Positions 1 to 7,243 are shown, counted from the stretch's first letter. The stretch is DNA of 12,524 bases from an uncultured Rhodanobacteraceae bacterium (GCA_937873105.1 CALMWD010000377.1:1-12524), one strand, 5' to 3'. The notes: generated from the letters alone by a model not told the origin. Made by a program: numbers and translations.

Positions 1-962
<962 letters not shown>

Positions 963-1235
963 ATGAGCCCGGAAGCGAAGCCCTGGTGCCTGTACCTGAT
1001 CGAGTGCCGCAACGGCGCCTGGTACGCCGGCATCACCAACGACATCGAACGACGTTATGCGATGCACGCGGCCGGCCGCGGCGCCAGGTTCACGCGCGCG
1101 CACCCGCCGCTGCGCCTGCTCGGCACGCGCACGTATCCGGACCGCAGCGCCGCGGCGAAGGCCGAACACGCCATCCGCCAGCTCCCGAAATCGAAGAAGC
1201 TCGCGTTCCTCCTCGATCGACCAGACGGAATGTAG
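963..1235 (+). CDS. Small GIY-YIG domain protein (UPF0213/YhbQ-like)
   Basis: A 90-residue single-domain GIY-YIG protein. The variant core YLIECRNGAWYAGIT (residues 11-25) supplies the two half motifs (YLI and YAGI); it is followed by the conserved Arg of the DIERRYAMH segment and Glu68 of AEHAIRQL, the usual metal-binding glutamate position. Length and order match the YhbQ/UPF0213 group, whose E. coli member is linked to DNA damage responses; the exact substrate is not settled, so nuclease activity here is inferred from the fold. The start at 963 is preceded by a weak purine stretch (GAGAAGA). The reading frame ends with GGA-ATG-TAG, where the TAG belongs to the first GTAG repeat head of the downstream repeat cluster, so the last residues may be a product of repeat insertion. 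Confidence 0.88.
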   Translation: MSPEAKPWCLYLIECRNGAWYAGITNDIERRYAMHAAGRGARFTRAHPPLRLLGTRTYPDRSAAAKAEHAIRQLPKSKKLAFLLDRPDGM

Positions 1236-1276
1236 GTCGAATCAACGCCCCGAATGTAGGCCGCCCCGGAATGTAG
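1227..1276 (+). repeat. Three tandem degenerate GTAG repeat heads
   Basis: The string GAATGTAGG occurs three times in direct order, with the GTAG cores at 1232-1235, 1256-1259 and 1273-1276. The first copy continues as GTAGGTCGAATCAACG, one base different from the full unit that starts at 1273 (GTAGGTCGGATCAACG). The second continues as GTAGGCCG and is the most decayed. The copies look like truncated relics of the same palindromic repeat family. The first one overlaps the end of the GIY-YIG gene and contains its stop codon. Confidence 0.7.
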
Positions 1277-1373
1277 GTCGGATCAACGAGCGCAGCGAGG
1301 GATCCGACAACGGCCAATGGCCACGACGCGATCTCAAACCCACGTCGGATCCGCTTCGCTTGATCCGACCTAC
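1273..1373. repeat. REP/BIME-like inverted pair of GTAG-headed palindromic units
   Basis: Unit A (1273-1308, plus) begins GTAGGTCGGATCAACG and closes with GGATCCGAC. Unit B (1344-1373) is the same unit inverted, ending GATCCGACCTAC. Each unit has its own hairpin with an eight-base stem, GTCGGATC paired with GATCCGAC; the loops differ (unit A has about six extra bases). The two units also pair with each other over their length. The terminal GTAG is the hallmark of the GTAG/SMAG repetitive palindromes described in Stenotrophomonas and relatives. The pair lies between the convergent GIY-YIG and uppP genes, so it may serve as a transcription end or mRNA-stabilising structure for both; that role is inferred. 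There is no run of T after the stem. Confidence 0.85.
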
Positions 1374-1404
1374 GTTCGGCATTCGGCGGCCGGCGTTTGG
1401 CTCG

Positions 1405-2208
1405 TCAACGCAGGTAGACGAGGCCGAGCACGAACAGGCCGAGCGCGATGCGGTACCAGACGAAGGGCATCAGGCCGAGGCGGCGCAGGAAGTGCAGCAG
1501 GAAGTGGATGCAGGCCACGCCCGCGACCGCGGCGACGGCGGCGCCGATCGCGAAATCGGCCCAGGCGAAGCTTTCGCCGCTCTTGTACAGCTCGAGCGCG
1601 CCGTGGGCGCAGGCGGCGGCCGTGACCGGCACGCCCATCAGGAAGCTGTAGCGCGCCGCCTCGTGCCGGTCGAGGCCGAGGAACAGGCCGGCAGTCATGG
1701 TCACGCCGGAACGCGACGTGCCCGGGATCAGGGCCAGGGCCTGGGCCGCGCCGATCAGCAGCGCTTCCTTGATCGACAGGTCGAGGATGCCGCGGTCGCG
1801 GCTGCCGGCGCGGTCGGCGAAGCCGAGCAGGATGCCGAAGGCGATCAGGTTCACCGCGATCAGGGTCGGCACGCGCAGCGCGTTCGCGGTCTCCTCGCCC
1901 ATGGCCAGGCCGACGATCACCGCCGGGAGGATGCCGAGCGCCAGGCCGAAGCCGAGGCGGTGCTGGGCGCGGCCGTGTTCGCTGCGGTCGCGGGTGAGCA
2001 GCGCGACGGCGATCGTGGTCAGGTCGCGGCGGTAATACGCGAGCACCGCCAGCAGCGTGCCGAAATGCAGGGCCAGGTCGAAGGTGACGCCCTGGTAGTC
2101 CCAGCCGAACAGGAAGCCGATCAGGCCGAGGTGGCCGGAACTCGACACCGGCAGGAATTCGGTGAGCGCCTGCACCAGCGCGAGGACGAGGATCTGGACG
2201 AGCTCCAT
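1405..2208 (-). CDS. uppP: Undecaprenyl-diphosphatase (BacA/UppP)
   Basis: Integral inner-membrane phosphatase that converts undecaprenyl diphosphate, released outside the membrane during peptidoglycan synthesis, to the monophosphate carrier lipid; overproduction of the family gives bacitracin resistance. The protein has 267 residues, the usual size. Family motif 1, (E/Q)xxxE, is seen as Gln13-Glu17 in ALVQALTEFLPVSSSGH, followed by Ser24 and His26; motif 2 is PGTSRSGVT at 162-170 with catalytic Arg166. Several hydrophobic segments span the rest. I chose the ATG at 2208, which has GGAAG upstream with good spacing and starts MELVQ as in homologues; an in-frame TTG at 2226 would add six residues. 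It stands alone on the minus strand, divergent from the response regulator gene and convergent with the GIY-YIG gene. Confidence 0.95.
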   Translation of the reverse strand: MELVQILVLALVQALTEFLPVSSSGHLGLIGFLFGWDYQGVTFDLALHFGTLLAVLAYYRRDLTTIAVALLTRDRSEHGRAQHRLGFGLALGILPAVIVGLAMGEETANALRVPTLIAVNLIAFGILLGFADRAGSRDRGILDLSIKEALLIGAAQALALIPGTSRSGVTMTAGLFLGLDRHEAARYSFLMGVPVTAAACAHGALELYKSGESFAWADFAIGAAVAAVAGVACIHFLLHFLRRLGLMPFVWYRIALGLFVLGLVYLR

Positions 2209-2345
2209 GTGCGCTTCCGTCGACAAAGAAGCCGATTGTGCCAGCCGTGGCCGCCGCGCCGCGCAAAAATCGATGGCGAAGCGCGGACGCCGTGGCCGCC
2301 GGCGGTTTCGCTTCGCTATGCTCGGGGCCGCTTCACGAGGTCCGC
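2209..2345. promoter_or_regulatory. Divergent intergenic region between uppP and the response regulator gene
   Basis: Holds the promoters of both neighbours. On the minus strand CACAAT (2240-2235) is a reasonable -10 box about 27 bases before the uppP start. On the plus strand GCTATGCT (around 2315-2322) looks like an extended -10 element for the response regulator; no good -35 was found for either. A 13-base direct repeat, GCCGTGGCCGCCG, occurs at 2244-2256 and 2289-2301. The response regulator start has GAGG six bases upstream. All promoter calls are by eye. Confidence 0.35.
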
Positions 2346-3722
2346 ATGAACCAGAATCGCGTGCTCGTCGTCGACGACGAACCGGACATCCGCCAACTGA
2401 TCGGCGACATCCTGCTCGACGAGGGCCATCAGGTCGAGACCGCCGACAGCGTCGCCGCGGCGCGCCTGGCCCTGCCGGCGTTCAAGCCCGACCTGGTCCT
2501 GCTCGACGTCTGGCTGCCGGACGGCGACGGCGTCGCGCTGCTGCAGGAGTGGCAGGAACAGGGCGGCCTGGGCGCGCCGGTGGTGATGATCTCCGGCCAC
2601 GGCACCATCGAAACCGCGGTCAGCGCGCTCAAGCTCGGCGCCTACGATTTCCTCGAAAAACCGGTGTCGCTGGCCAAGCTGCTCGCCACCGTGCAACGCG
2701 GCTTCGAACACGCCGCGCTCAAGCGCGAGAACCAGGGCCTGCGCGCGCGCGTGGCGCCGCCGCCGCCGATCGGCGGCAGCACCGCGATGCAGATCCTGCG
2801 CACCCAGCTCGAACGCGCCGCCCATGTCGATGCGCCGCTGCTGATCCGCGGCGAGACCGGCACCGGCAAGGAGGCGCTGGCGCGCTACGTGCACGGCCAC
2901 GGCCCGCGCGCGGCCGCGCCCTTCGTGCATTTCGCGGCCGCGACCATGGCCGGCGAACGCGGCATCGGCGCCCTGTTCGGGCGCGACACCGCGCACGGCG
3001 AAGAAGCCGGCGCCATCGCCCAGGCCGCGAACGGCACCTTGTACGTCGACGACGTCGCCCATCTCGACGCCACCACGCAGGCGCGCCTGGCCTCGGCCAT
3101 CGCCGCGCGCCAGTACGTGCCCGAGGGCGGCCAGAAGCCGCGCCCGTTCCTGGCGCGCGTGGTGGCGTCGAGCACGCGTCCGCTCGAACACGACCTGCAG
3201 GCCGGCACCCTGCGCGAGGACCTGTACTTCCAGCTCAACGTGCTGACCGTGCACGTGCCGGCTTTGCGCGAACGCCCCGAGGACATCGCCGCCCTGCTCG
3301 GCGCACACCTCGAACAGACCGCCGTGCGCGACAGCCTGCCGCCGCGCACGCTCCACCCGGCCGCGCTCGAACGCCTGCGCCGCCATGCCTGGCCCGGCAA
3401 CCTGCGCGAACTGCGCAACCTGGTGCAACGCCTGCTGATCATCGGCGGCGACGGCGAGATCGACCTCGACGAGGTCGAGGCCGCGCTCGGCATCATCGCG
3501 CCGAACCCGGCCAAGCCGGCCGGCGACTTCCTGCTCGACCTGTCGCTGCCCCTGCGTGATGCCCGCGACCGCTTCGAACGCACCTACCTGATGCGCCAGC
3601 TCAAGCATTGCCGCGGCTCGGTCTCGCGCCTGGCGCAGATCTCCGGCATGGAACGCACCCATCTCTACCGCAAGCTCAAGGACCTCGGCGTCGACCCGAA
3701 GGCGCTGGATGCGAGCGAATGA
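2346..3722 (+). CDS. NtrX-type response regulator with degenerate sigma-54 interaction loop
   Basis: A 458-residue protein with the three domains of an NtrC/NtrX regulator. Receiver: residues 5-120, acidic pair Asp10-Asp11, phospho-acceptor Asp54 (LLDVWLPDG), Lys105 in FLEKPV. AAA+ domain: about 140-370, Walker A GETGTGKE at 169-176. Carboxy Fis-type helix-turn-helix: about 412-450, ending GMERTHLYRKLKDLGV, which most resembles NtrX. The ATPase domain is unusual: the GAFTGA loop that contacts sigma-54 is absent (the interval between LFGRD and ANGTLY reads TAHGEEAGAIAQA), Walker B is GTLYVDDV instead of the common DE pair, and the second Arg of REDLYxRL is Gln (REDLYFQLNV). It may therefore regulate without activating sigma-54 polymerase, as reported for some HupR/NtrC relatives that lack the loop. 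No histidine kinase gene is adjacent, so its partner is unknown. Confidence 0.9.
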   Translation: MNQNRVLVVDDEPDIRQLIGDILLDEGHQVETADSVAAARLALPAFKPDLVLLDVWLPDGDGVALLQEWQEQGGLGAPVVMISGHGTIETAVSALKLGAYDFLEKPVSLAKLLATVQRGFEHAALKRENQGLRARVAPPPPIGGSTAMQILRTQLERAAHVDAPLLIRGETGTGKEALARYVHGHGPRAAAPFVHFAAATMAGERGIGALFGRDTAHGEEAGAIAQAANGTLYVDDVAHLDATTQARLASAIAARQYVPEGGQKPRPFLARVVASSTRPLEHDLQAGTLREDLYFQLNVLTVHVPALRERPEDIAALLGAHLEQTAVRDSLPPRTLHPAALERLRRHAWPGNLRELRNLVQRLLIIGGDGEIDLDEVEAALGIIAPNPAKPAGDFLLDLSLPLRDARDRFERTYLMRQLKHCRGSVSRLAQISGMERTHLYRKLKDLGVDPKALDASE

Positions 3723-3748
3723 CGCGCAGCATCGGAGACCGGGCAATG

Positions 3749-3776
3749 GATATCTACTCGAAAGTATTGTGATATC
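3749..3776 (+). promoter_or_regulatory. Probable operator/promoter of the toxin-antitoxin operon
   Basis: A short AT-rich island in otherwise GC-rich DNA, just before the antitoxin gene. It carries two GATATC palindromes (3749-3754 and 3771-3776) whose starts are 22 bases apart, about two helical turns. Centred between them is a second palindrome, TACT-CGAA-AGTA (3755-3766). Symmetric sites of this kind are what ribbon-helix-helix antitoxins bind for autorepression. TATTGT (3765-3770) could be the -10 box. Function is inferred from position and symmetry. Confidence 0.5.
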
Positions 3777-3785
3777 TTGCCAGGC

Positions 3786-4031
3786 ATGCCCAAGACACTG
3801 GTCAACCTCGACGAATCCGACAAGGCGTGGCTCGACCGCGAGGCCAGGAAACGCCGGATACCCATGACCGAACTCGTGCGCCAGGCGGTGCGCAGTTTTC
3901 GCACGCGCGAGCAGGCCCGAGCCCAGCCATCCCTGGGCACGGCCCTGGACGACACCCGCGGGTTGTGGCGCGAAGGTGATGGGCTCGCGTGGCAGCAACG
4001 CATGCGCGACGAATGGAGCGATTCGCGTTGA
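3786..4031 (+). CDS. Ribbon-helix-helix antitoxin of a VapBC-like pair
   Basis: An 81-residue protein. Residues 2-41 fit a ribbon-helix-helix fold: beta strand KTLVNLD (3-9), helix A from about 11 to 24 (rich in charged residues), turn at RIPM, helix B from 28 to 41 (TELVRQAVRSF). The carboxy part (about 55-81) is polar with Trp61, Trp69 and Trp77, a composition typical of the toxin-wrapping tail. The expected role is to bind and neutralise the PIN toxin encoded next and, as dimer or complex, to repress the operon at the palindromes upstream. The ATG at 3786 is chosen because it opens the fold; an in-frame TTG at 3777 would add only three residues, and no strong ribosome site precedes either. 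The stop codon overlaps the toxin start. It sits between unrelated genes, which fits a mobile accessory module. Confidence 0.8.
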   Translation: MPKTLVNLDESDKAWLDREARKRRIPMTELVRQAVRSFRTREQARAQPSLGTALDDTRGLWREGDGLAWQQRMRDEWSDSR

Positions 4032-4399
4032 AGTACCTGATCGACTCGGTGATCGTCATCGACCACCTGAACGGCATCGAGTCGGCCACCGCATTCCTGC
4101 GCGAACACGGAACGGCTGCGACGCTGTCGGTGGTCACGCGCGCCGAAGTTCTTGCCGGCTGCAGCGACGACCATGCCGATGCGGTCCTGGCACTGCTGAA
4201 CTCCTTTCCTGCCCTGCCGATCACGGTCGACATCGCCGACCTCGCGGCGACGCTGCGGCGCACCCAACGCTGGAAGCTGCCCGACGCGCTGCAGGCCGCA
4301 GTCGCGATCCGGCACGACCGGGTACTGGTGACGCGCAACACGCGCGACTTTCAGGCCGGCGGAACGGACCCCGTGGTCCTTGTCCCGTATCGACTCTGA
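4028..4399 (+). CDS. PIN-domain toxin (VapC-like ribonuclease)
   Basis: A 123-residue single PIN domain, usual for VapC-type toxins, which are Mg2+-dependent endoribonucleases cutting tRNA or rRNA in the known cases; the target here is unknown. The four conserved acidic positions are visible: Asp6 (YLIDSVIVID), Glu40 (VVTRAEVLAG), Asp86 (KLPDALQAA) and Asp107 (TRNTRDF), so the active site looks intact. The start is most likely the TTG at 4028, which shares TTGA with the antitoxin stop (four-base overlap, hence translational coupling) and has GGAG nine bases upstream. An in-frame ATG at 4013 would add five residues inside the antitoxin gene and has no good ribosome site. The rare start codon and coupling would keep toxin below antitoxin. 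Confidence 0.85.
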   Translation: MKYLIDSVIVIDHLNGIESATAFLREHGTAATLSVVTRAEVLAGCSDDHADAVLALLNSFPALPITVDIADLAATLRRTQRWKLPDALQAAVAIRHDRVLVTRNTRDFQAGGTDPVVLVPYRL

Positions 4400-4403
4400 G
4401 CGA

Positions 4404-4431
4404 TTGACGCAGAAGTCGCTGATGCGATGAT
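4404..4431 (+). promoter_or_regulatory. Possible sigma-70 promoter of the amidase gene
   Basis: TTGACG (4404-4409) matches the -35 consensus in five of six bases. GATGAT (4426-4431) is a fair -10 box at 16-base spacing. The site lies just after the toxin stop codon and about 25 bases before the amidase start, which suggests the amidase is transcribed separately from the toxin-antitoxin operon. Confidence 0.4.
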
Positions 4432-4456
4432 CGGCGCTCTGCCACAGGAGCCCGCC

Positions 4457-6061
4457 ATGAGCCAGAACCACGACCCGCGTCGTCGCGATTTCATTGCCGG
4501 AACCGCCGCGCTGGCGGCTGCTTCCGCCTTGCCGGCCTCGGCTGAAGCCAGCCACGGCGAGCATCACCGCATGGGTGACTTTGAGCTCGCCGGGAAGGAC
4601 CGCGAGGCGCTGGCGCTGGGGCTGCAGAACGGCCACTACACGGCACTCGGGCTGACCCGCGCCTACCTCGAACGCATCCAGGCGCACGACGCGCGCAGCG
4701 TGAATGCGGTGATCGAACTGAATCCGGACGCCGAGGCCATCGCCGCCGAACTCGACGCCGAGCGCAAGGCCGGCAAGGTCCGCGGCCCGCTGCATGGCCT
4801 GCCCGTGCTGATCAAGGACAACATCGACACCGGCGACCGCATGCACACCACCGCGGGCTCGCTGGCGCTGTCGGACTGGCGCGCGCCGGTGGATTCGCCG
4901 CTGGCCGCCAGCCTGCGTGCGGCGGGCGCGGTCATTCTCGGCAAGACCAACCTCAGCGAATGGGCGAATGCACGCTCGACGCGTTCGACCAGCGGCTGGA
5001 GCGCGCGCGGCGGCCAGACCGTGAACCCCTACGACCGCACCCGCTCGCCGAGCGGTTCCAGTTCCGGCACCGGCGCGGCGATGGCGATGGAATTCGCCGC
5101 GCTCGGCATCGGCACCGAGACCGACGGCTCGATCATCTCGCCCTCGAACGCCAACGGCCTGGTCGGGCTGAAGCCGACGCTGGGCCTGGTGCCGCGGACC
5201 GGCATCATCCCGATCGCGCATTCGCAGGACACCGCCGGCCCGATGACGCGCAGCGTCGCCGATGCCGCCGCCCTGCTCGCCGCGATCGTGCAGCCGAACC
5301 GCGAACCCGGCACGATCGCGCCGCCCGCCGCCGGCTTCGACCGCGACTACCTGGGCGCGCTGAAGGCGCGTGCCGCGCAGGGCGCGCGCATCGGCGTCGC
5401 CCGCGGCCTGTTCGGTTTCCATCCCGAGGTCGACCGGCTCGCCGAGGCGGCGATCCGCGCGCTCAAGGACCTCGGCGCCGAGGTCATCGACGAAGTGAAG
5501 ATCGACACCCTCGGCCAGTTCGACGAGAGCGAGTTCGAGGTGCTGAGCTACGAACTGAAGGCCGACCTCAACGCCTACCTGTCGCGCCTGCCGGCCCCGG
5601 CGCCGGCGCGCACGCTGGCGCAGCTGATCGAGTTCAACCGCGCCCGCGCCACGCTGGAGATGCCGTTCTTCGGCCAGGAATGGTTCGAGGGCGCCGAGAC
5701 CAAGGGCCCGCTGTCGGACCCGGCCTACCGAGACGCCCTCGCCAAGAACCACGAACTGACCCGCACCCAGGGCCTGGACGCGGCCTTCGCGACCCATCGC
5801 CTCGATGCGCTGGTCGGCCCGAGCGGCGGCCCGGCCTGGCTGATCGACACCATCAACGGCGACCAGTACAGCGGCGGCAACACCTCGCTGGCGGCGGTCG
5901 CGGGTTATCCGCACCTGACCGTGCCGATGGGCTTCGTGCGCCACCTGCCGGTCGGCTTCAGCTTCATCGGCCTGCCGTATTCGGAAGCCCGACTGCTCGG
6001 CCTCGGCTACGCCTTCGAGCAGGCGACGAAGGCGCGCCGGTCGCCGTTGCGACGCCGCTGA
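4457..6061 (+). CDS. Tat-exported amidase-signature enzyme, peptide amidase (Pam)-like
   Basis: A 534-residue amidase-signature hydrolase. The Ser-cisSer-Lys triad is readable: Lys120 (VLIKDNID), cis-Ser201 in SPSGSSSGTG, nucleophile Ser225 in TETDGSIIS; the 24-residue spacing between the two serines is the family norm. As I recall it, the Stenotrophomonas peptide amidase, which removes the carboxy-terminal amide of peptides, shares long blocks with this protein, including NLSEWAN, SGWSARGGQT, FGQE and AVAGYPxLTVPMG. That substrate is an inference. The amino end carries a twin-arginine signal, PRRRDFIAG at 7-15, followed by an Ala-rich segment and ASA-like cleavage region near 27-31, so the enzyme is expected in the periplasm or outside. 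The ATG at 4457 has AGGAG upstream; an ATG at 4427 would put extra residues before the Tat motif and lacks such a site. Confidence 0.9.
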   Translation: MSQNHDPRRRDFIAGTAALAAASALPASAEASHGEHHRMGDFELAGKDREALALGLQNGHYTALGLTRAYLERIQAHDARSVNAVIELNPDAEAIAAELDAERKAGKVRGPLHGLPVLIKDNIDTGDRMHTTAGSLALSDWRAPVDSPLAASLRAAGAVILGKTNLSEWANARSTRSTSGWSARGGQTVNPYDRTRSPSGSSSGTGAAMAMEFAALGIGTETDGSIISPSNANGLVGLKPTLGLVPRTGIIPIAHSQDTAGPMTRSVADAAALLAAIVQPNREPGTIAPPAAGFDRDYLGALKARAAQGARIGVARGLFGFHPEVDRLAEAAIRALKDLGAEVIDEVKIDTLGQFDESEFEVLSYELKADLNAYLSRLPAPAPARTLAQLIEFNRARATLEMPFFGQEWFEGAETKGPLSDPAYRDALAKNHELTRTQGLDAAFATHRLDALVGPSGGPAWLIDTINGDQYSGGNTSLAAVAGYPHLTVPMGFVRHLPVGFSFIGLPYSEARLLGLGYAFEQATKARRSPLRRR

Positions 6062-6086
6062 CGAGTCTCGGGGCGCTTCTGCGTAT

Positions 6087-6112
6087 CGGGTCGGCACCTC
6101 CGCTGCCACCCG
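6087..6112 (+). other. Stem-loop just upstream of the propeller gene start
   Basis: CGGGT-c-GGCA (6087-6096) pairs with TGCC-ACCCG (6104-6112) around a seven-base loop, with one bulged base. No T run follows, so it is not a clear intrinsic terminator. It ends ten bases before the start codon at 6123, where a ribosome site would be expected and none is seen, so it might affect translation. It may also be chance pairing in GC-rich DNA. Confidence 0.35.
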
Positions 6113-6122
6113 GTCCGCCGCC

Positions 6123-7160
6123 ATGATCCGTCCCCTGCTCCGCACCGCGCTCGTCCTGACCACCGCCCTCGCGGCCGCCACGGCAAATGCCGACGTGCTC
6201 GCCGGCAAGTACTGCGAGGCCGGCTGCGACCGCTTCCGCAGCGTCTCGATCTTCGGCGACGCGATGAACGGCAACACCGAGCCGCTGTCCCTGCTCGGCG
6301 GCCCGACCCACAGCGGCCTGCTCGACGCCTCGGCCATGGTCTACGACCCGGGCGAGAAGACGGTCCTGGTCGCCGACTTCTTCGGCCAGAAGATCCACGT
6401 GTTCCCGGCCGATGCGCGCGGCGACGTGGCGCCGCTGCGCGCGTTCTCGAGCCCGCAGATGGGCCAGCCGCGCAACGTGGTGCGCGTGGCCGGGCAGGAC
6501 GAATACATCGCGCTGAGCAGCAACTTCGTCCTGGCCTTCGCGCGCACCGCGACCGGCAGTACCGCGCCGCTGCGCATGACCAGCTTTGCGCCGATGGTGA
6601 TCAACAACGCCAGCGGCCTGGCCTACCTGCCCGGCAGCGACGAGATCGCGGTCGGCGACTACGAGGATCTCGGCGGCGGCCTCGCCCGCGGCGAGGTGCT
6701 GGTCTTCCCGCGCGCCATCAACGGCGCGCCGCTGCCGTCGCGGCGCATCGGCGGCGCCCAGACCCAGCTCGGCAGCTACGTGAACGCCCTCGCCGTGGAC
6801 GCGGCGCGCGGCGAACTGTTCGTGCTGGTCACCGACGCCGACAGCCGCAGCCGCATCGTCGTGTTCCCGGTCGGCGCGGACGGCGACGTCGCGCCGCTGC
6901 GCGTCATCGGCGGCGACCAGACGCAGATGGTCAACGCCGCGGGCCTGGACTACTACGCCTTCCGCGACGAACTGCTGGTCGCCAGCGGGACCTTCAACAG
7001 CGCGACGACGCACGTGCTCGGCTTCGCCCGCGGCGCCAGCGGCAATGTCGCGCCGAGCCGCGACATCAGCGGCCCGGACACCGGCGTCGGCGGCGCCTCG
7101 GGCTGGGCCAGCGTGGTCGGCGTGCCGCTGGCCCTGGTCTACGCGGACGGCTTCGAATAG
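6123..7160 (+). CDS. Secreted beta-propeller-like protein with six repeats, function unknown
   Basis: A 345-residue protein with a Sec-type signal peptide (basic start MIRPLLR, hydrophobic core to about residue 18, cleavage probably after ANA at 21-23). The mature part carries six copies of a G-x-x-APLR-x-x-GG element, starting near residues 49 (NGNTEPLSLLGG), 99 (RGDVAPLRAFSS), 144 (TGSTAPLRMTS), 200 (NGAPLPSRRIGG), 253 (DGDVAPLRVIGG) and 306 (SGNVAPSRDISG). Each except the last is followed by hydrophobic strands such as ELFVLV and RIVVFPV. The 45-56 residue period is that of propeller blades, so a six-bladed NHL/SMP30-like propeller is likely. Cys31 and Cys35 could form a disulfide. The protein ends VYADGFE. 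No catalytic residues are recognised. It starts 61 bases after the amidase and may be co-expressed with it, though the two products need not interact. Confidence 0.8.
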   Translation: MIRPLLRTALVLTTALAAATANADVLAGKYCEAGCDRFRSVSIFGDAMNGNTEPLSLLGGPTHSGLLDASAMVYDPGEKTVLVADFFGQKIHVFPADARGDVAPLRAFSSPQMGQPRNVVRVAGQDEYIALSSNFVLAFARTATGSTAPLRMTSFAPMVINNASGLAYLPGSDEIAVGDYEDLGGGLARGEVLVFPRAINGAPLPSRRIGGAQTQLGSYVNALAVDAARGELFVLVTDADSRSRIVVFPVGADGDVAPLRVIGGDQTQMVNAAGLDYYAFRDELLVASGTFNSATTHVLGFARGASGNVAPSRDISGPDTGVGGASGWASVVGVPLALVYADGFE

Positions 7161-7243
7161 GCCAGCTGTCGTTTCGTACCGTTGCGTTTTGCGAGGCTGC
7201 ATGCGAGCGTCGGGCTTCGGGGCGCAAGGCGAAGGACGGCAGG

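Noticed and set aside
1227..1373. CRISPR array
   Set aside because: The repeated elements are palindromic, irregularly spaced and inverted, with no uniform spacers or cas genes.
2209..2226. TTG start at 2226 for uppP
   Set aside because: It would add six residues before the conserved MELVQ-type start, and the GGAAG ribosome site fits the ATG at 2208.
1057..2349. 430-codon plus-strand frame across the repeat cluster and uppP
   Set aside because: It shadows the GIY-YIG gene and lies antisense to uppP, with no domain and low-complexity charged composition.
2316..3998. 560-codon minus-strand frame
   Set aside because: Antisense to the response regulator and running into the antitoxin gene; no motifs.
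4427..4456. ATG at 4427 as the amidase start
   Set aside because: It would bury the Tat motif behind ten extra residues. AGGAG is correctly spaced for the ATG at 4457.
3723..4456. Integrated mobile element around the toxin-antitoxin genes
   Set aside because: There are no integrase or transposase genes, no flanking direct repeats and no tRNA end. Only the AT-rich operator hints at transfer.
3665..6337. Long 890-codon open frame on the minus strand
   Set aside because: It lies antisense to the toxin-antitoxin genes and the amidase, whose frames have clear motifs. Its translation is rich in Arg/Ala/Gly without domains, as expected for GC-rich antisense frames.
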